From: Deltaproteobacteria bacterium | Lineage (GTDB): Bacteria; Desulfobacterota; DAOWNY01 | Assembly: GCA_030642325.1 (NCBI GenBank) | Contig: DAOWNY010000011.1 | Location: forward strand, 1-15,586 | Length of the DNA: 15,586 bases | Direction: 5' to 3' | Shown: one piece after another, positions 12,838 through 15,586 of the stretch | Position numbering within the stretch: the first letter of the stretch is position 1 | Layout: every line of letters starts with the position of its first letter | The notes under the pieces: model-generated | Databases searched by the model: none | What the model was told of the DNA's origin: nothing | The model's input: the letters and a program-made list of their open reading frames with translations, nothing else | Translations under genes and position numbers: made by a program

Positions 12838-14052
12838 ATGAGTATTGCAAAACAGATGGAAGTAATTAGAAGGGGAACGGCCGAAATCATTGTTGAAGAG
12901 GAGCTTGAAAAAAAGCTTCATTATTCCCTGTCGGAAGGTATTCCCTTAAGAATTAAGGCCGGCTTTGATCCCACTGCCCCCGATCTCCACCTGGGCCATA
13001 CGGTCCTGATTCACAAGCTAAGACAATTGCAGGAGCTGGGGCATCAAATTTTTTTTCTGATCGGAGATTTTACCGGAATGATCGGAGATCCTACCGGTAA
13101 AGATGAGACCAGGAAACCTTTAACCAGGGAAAAACTGCTTAAAAATTCCGAGACTTATCAAAAACAGGTATTCAAAATTCTTGATTCGAAAAAAACCTTT
13201 GTGGTTTTTAACAGTCAATGGATGGGAAAGATGTCTGCCCTCAAACTGGTGGAATTGACTGCCAGGCAAACCGTAGCGAGAATGCTGGAGAGAGATGACT
13301 TTAAGAAGAGGTACACCCGCGGCCGGCCAATCAGTATTCACGAATTTCTTTATCCTTTGATCCAAGGCTATGATTCAGTGGAACTTAAGGCCGATATAGA
13401 ACTGGGCGGAACCGATCAAAAATTTAATCTTTTGATGGGACGTGAATTACAGAGGGACTATGGACAGGAACCTCAAGTTATTATTACCCTGCCAATCCTG
13501 GAAGGTATGGACGGGATACAAAAAATGAGTAAAAGCCTGGGTAATTATATAGGGATTACCGAACCTTCCGATGAAATTTTCGGCAAGCTCATGTCCATTT
13601 CCGACCAGTTAATGTGGAGATATTACGAACTGCTCAGCAAACATTCCCTGGAAAAAATTGAGTCTCTTAAAACCGGGGTGGCAGCAGGTAAAGATCATCC
13701 CAAAGAGATAAAAAAACAGTTGGCATTGGAGATTGTAGAACAATACCATTCAAAGGAAAAAGCCCTGGAAGCTGCAGAAAACTTCGATCGAATATTTTCT
13801 CGAAGACAAACCCCCGAAAAATATCAATCGATATTCCGCACCAAGTCGGATAGCATGTGGCTCCCGAAAATTTTAAAAGAGGCGGGAATTACCCCCAGTC
13901 ATTCTGCTGGAATAACCCTCATAAAACAGGGGGCAGTTCGGTTAAATGATGCAAAGTTGCAAAACCCGGATCAGGAATTAACCCGGGATGAGGAGAGTAC
14001 CATCATCGTAGGAAAAAAGAGGAAGGGTTTGCGGATCATACCCAAAAAATAG
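12838..14052 (+). CDS. tyrS: Tyrosyl-tRNA synthetase
   Basis: Class I aminoacyl-tRNA synthetase that charges tRNA-Tyr in the cytoplasm. From ATG 12838 it has 404 residues: Rossmann catalytic core with FDPTAPDLHLGH (HIGH-type HLGH at 51-54), IGDFTGMIGDPTGK (75-88), GGTDQKFNLLMGRE (190-203) and the KMSKS loop (229-233). A C-terminal S4 RNA-binding domain lies at about 340-404 (AGITLIKQGAVRLND). The frame is open from an ATG at 12775, but those 21 codons cover a tandem repeat and lack family resemblance, whereas 12838 has an AAAAAGG SD at 5-nt spacing and begins MSIAKQMEVIRRGTAE as in related enzymes. The length fits the longer TyrRS subgroup. It precedes the sigma-54 regulator by 7 bp. Confidence 0.96.
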   Translation: MSIAKQMEVIRRGTAEIIVEEELEKKLHYSLSEGIPLRIKAGFDPTAPDLHLGHTVLIHKLRQLQELGHQIFFLIGDFTGMIGDPTGKDETRKPLTREKLLKNSETYQKQVFKILDSKKTFVVFNSQWMGKMSALKLVELTARQTVARMLERDDFKKRYTRGRPISIHEFLYPLIQGYDSVELKADIELGGTDQKFNLLMGRELQRDYGQEPQVIITLPILEGMDGIQKMSKSLGNYIGITEPSDEIFGKLMSISDQLMWRYYELLSKHSLEKIESLKTGVAAGKDHPKEIKKQLALEIVEQYHSKEKALEAAENFDRIFSRRQTPEKYQSIFRTKSDSMWLPKILKEAGITPSHSAGITLIKQGAVRLNDAKLQNPDQELTRDEESTIIVGKKRKGLRIIPKK

Positions 14053-14059
14053 AAAATCG

Positions 14060-15403
14060 ATGATAAAAAAAAATGACCAGTCTCCTTTTTTTAACATAAT
14101 CTTAGACAGCATCACCAATGGAGTATTTACTATTAATGAACAAAATGAAATTACTTCCTTCAACCGGGCAGCAGAAGAAATTACCAAATTCAGTAAAAAG
14201 GAGGCTATCGGGCATCACTGCTTTGATGTCTTTCGAGCCAATATCTGCCAGACTAACTGCGCCTTAAAGAAAACCATCCAAACCGGCAAACCGATCATTG
14301 ACCTACCAGTTAATATCCTCAACAAAAAAGGAAAAGAGATACCGCTTTCAATCAGCACGGCGACGCTTCGCAATGAAAAAGGAGAAATCGTAGGGGGAGT
14401 TGAGACCTTTCGGGATCTTTCGGTCGTAGAAGCACTGAAAAAGGAGATTACCCGGCAATACTCACTGGAAGATATCATTAGCAAGAATCATAGGATTCAG
14501 GAAATTCTTAACATCCTGCCCGATATTGCCGAAAGTGATGCCACCGTGCTTATCCAGGGACCCAGTGGATCAGGAAAAGAGCTTTTCGCCCGGGCACTCC
14601 ATAATTTGAGCAGAAGAAAAAAATATCCCTACATTAAAATCAACTGTAGTGCCCTCCCGGACACCCTTTTGGAATCTGAACTCTTCGGCTATCGCCAGGG
14701 AGCCTTCACCAATGCCGTAAAGGATAAAAAAGGTCGCTTCGCCCTTGCCGAAAAGGGGACTATTTTTCTTGACGAAATGGGCGATATATCGCCTGCCCTC
14801 CAGGTAAAACTCCTTCGGGTCCTTCAGGAAAGAGAATATGAACCGCTGGGGAGCGTAGAAACAATAATTGCTGATGTGAGGGTGGTGGCCGCCACCAATA
14901 AAGACATCTTGACGCTTGTAAAATCGGATAAATTTCGCGAAGACCTTTTTTATCGGCTTAATGTTGTGAAAATCAATCTACCCCCCCTGGCCGAAAGAAG
15001 AGAAGATATCCCGCTCCTGGTTGAGAATTTTATCCATAAATTCAATTTAAAAAAAGAGAAATGTATTCTAGGGGTATCGAATGCAGTGATGAAATTTTTG
15101 ATGGGATATGAATTCCCCGGTAATATCCGGGAATTAGAAAACATTATTGAACATGCCTTTGTCCTTTGCAAAAAAGAACTCATTGAAATGGAACATCTGC
15201 CCGCTGAAATTATTCGTAATTTTGAATCCGCCGCTCATTTCCGTTTAACTGTAGTACATCCCTTAAAAAATGCCGAAGCCGACTTGATTTTAAAAACTCT
15301 GGAAAAGCATAAGGGGAATCGAACGGCAACGGCAAGGGAATTGAGGGTTGACCGGTCAACGCTCTGGAGAAAAATCAAAAAATACGGTCTGGCAAAAAAT
15401 TGA
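14060..15403 (+). CDS. PAS-domain sigma-54-dependent transcriptional activator with GAFTNA loop
   Basis: Bacterial enhancer-binding protein that remodels sigma-54 RNA polymerase by ATP hydrolysis. The 447 residues comprise an N-terminal PAS sensor (about 8-120) with a CX8CX3C cysteine set (Cys54, Cys63, Cys67); an AAA+ domain with Walker A GPSGSGKE (167-174), Walker B GTIFLDE (233-239) and arginine-finger region REDLFYRL (293-300); and a C-terminal Fis-type HTH (about 405-444, GNRTATARELRVDRSTLWRK). The sigma-54 contact loop reads GAFTNA (214-219) instead of GAFTGA, keeping the key Phe-Thr pair. There is no receiver domain, so it is probably an intracellular ligand or redox sensor. The ATG lacks an SD and lies 7 bp after tyrS, suggesting translational coupling. 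Target genes cannot be named. Confidence 0.92.
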   Translation: MIKKNDQSPFFNIILDSITNGVFTINEQNEITSFNRAAEEITKFSKKEAIGHHCFDVFRANICQTNCALKKTIQTGKPIIDLPVNILNKKGKEIPLSISTATLRNEKGEIVGGVETFRDLSVVEALKKEITRQYSLEDIISKNHRIQEILNILPDIAESDATVLIQGPSGSGKELFARALHNLSRRKKYPYIKINCSALPDTLLESELFGYRQGAFTNAVKDKKGRFALAEKGTIFLDEMGDISPALQVKLLRVLQEREYEPLGSVETIIADVRVVAATNKDILTLVKSDKFREDLFYRLNVVKINLPPLAERREDIPLLVENFIHKFNLKKEKCILGVSNAVMKFLMGYEFPGNIRELENIIEHAFVLCKKELIEMEHLPAEIIRNFESAAHFRLTVVHPLKNAEADLILKTLEKHKGNRTATARELRVDRSTLWRKIKKYGLAKN

Positions 15404-15423
15404 GGTAACTGATCACGGTTCTT

Positions 15424-15490
15424 AAGTTCACGGTTCACGCTTTTTCAATGAAATGGATTTTATAACGATGCAGGCATGCTCGATAACTTA
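15424..15490 (+). repeat. Dispersed intergenic repeat, copy 3 (left core)
   Basis: The core 15443-15484 matches copy 1 at 40 of 42 positions and is preceded by GTTCACGGTTCACG words. The right half seen in copies 1 and 2 is absent or replaced by a terminator-like hairpin and AT-rich DNA. Confidence 0.7.
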
Positions 15491-15496
15491 CATTTC

Positions 15497-15519
15497 GCAC
15501 CTTGGGAGTGCTGTTTTTT
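15497..15519 (+). terminator. Probable intrinsic terminator after the sigma-54 regulator
   Basis: GCAC (15497-15500), loop CTTGGGA, GTGC (15508-15511), then TG and T6 (15514-15519). The stem is short but the U-run is clear. It lies about 95 nt after the stop codon, immediately beyond repeat copy 3. Confidence 0.4.
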
Positions 15520-15586
15520 GAATTAAAAAATTAATTTTTAAAATAATTGTAGATTTTACCAGTAATGTCCGGTTAGATTCTTGCAT

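Noticed and set aside
1..15586. CRISPR array, prophage, transposase or defence genes
   Set aside because: No regularly spaced repeats with spacers, no integrase or transposase-like frames and no recognisable defence domains on either strand.

Overview
The window looks like chromosomal core DNA from a Gram-negative, rod-shaped, AT-leaning bacterium, most likely of the Desulfobacterota (former Deltaproteobacteria). This is inferred from gene content and order: mreB-mreC-mreD-mrdA, a membrane-anchored PpiD/SurA-type foldase, zapB-zapA-6S RNA, rny-ymdB, tyrS and a PAS-type sigma-54 activator. RNase Y with YmdB together with zapA-6S RNA and sigma-54 control fits that group better than Gammaproteobacteria. 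No species name can be supported from the sequence alone.

Layout. Positions 1-4683 (minus strand) hold a cell-shape cluster transcribed mreB, mreC, mreD, mrdA. The mrdA gene (PBP2) is cut by the window edge at its SxN active-site motif. The spacers inside this cluster are unusually long (665, 201 and 304 bp) and carry palindromes and copies of dispersed repeats. A 1.35-kb gene-free region (4684-6035) separates mreB from the divergent ppiD-like gene (6036-7931), whose coding sequence contains a G10 tract. Then come tRNA-Ala(GGC) on the minus strand, a dispersed repeat copy, and tRNA-Leu(CAA) on the plus strand, which is flanked by a perfect 12-bp inverted repeat.

From 8775 everything is on the plus strand: a ZapB-like coiled-coil protein, ZapA, and a 6S RNA (about 9328-9508) whose 3' end overlaps a near-consensus sigma-70 promoter. 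About 800 bp without an evident gene but with strong hairpins follows, then rny, ymdB, tyrS and a sigma-54-dependent regulator with a PAS domain and a GAFTNA variant of the GAFTGA loop. The window ends in a third repeat copy and a probable terminator.

The genes serve housekeeping themes: lateral wall elongation (MreBCD, PBP2), envelope protein folding (PpiD-like), division-ring assembly (ZapA/ZapB), RNA turnover and RNA polymerase control (RNase Y, YmdB, 6S RNA), and translation (TyrRS, tRNAs). No phage, CRISPR array, transposase or defence island is visible. The least explained material lies in the intergenic DNA: a dispersed repeat family of roughly 190 bp with three copies of its 42-bp core, a 123-bp inverted-repeat element upstream of ppiD, and the structured region between 6S RNA and rny.
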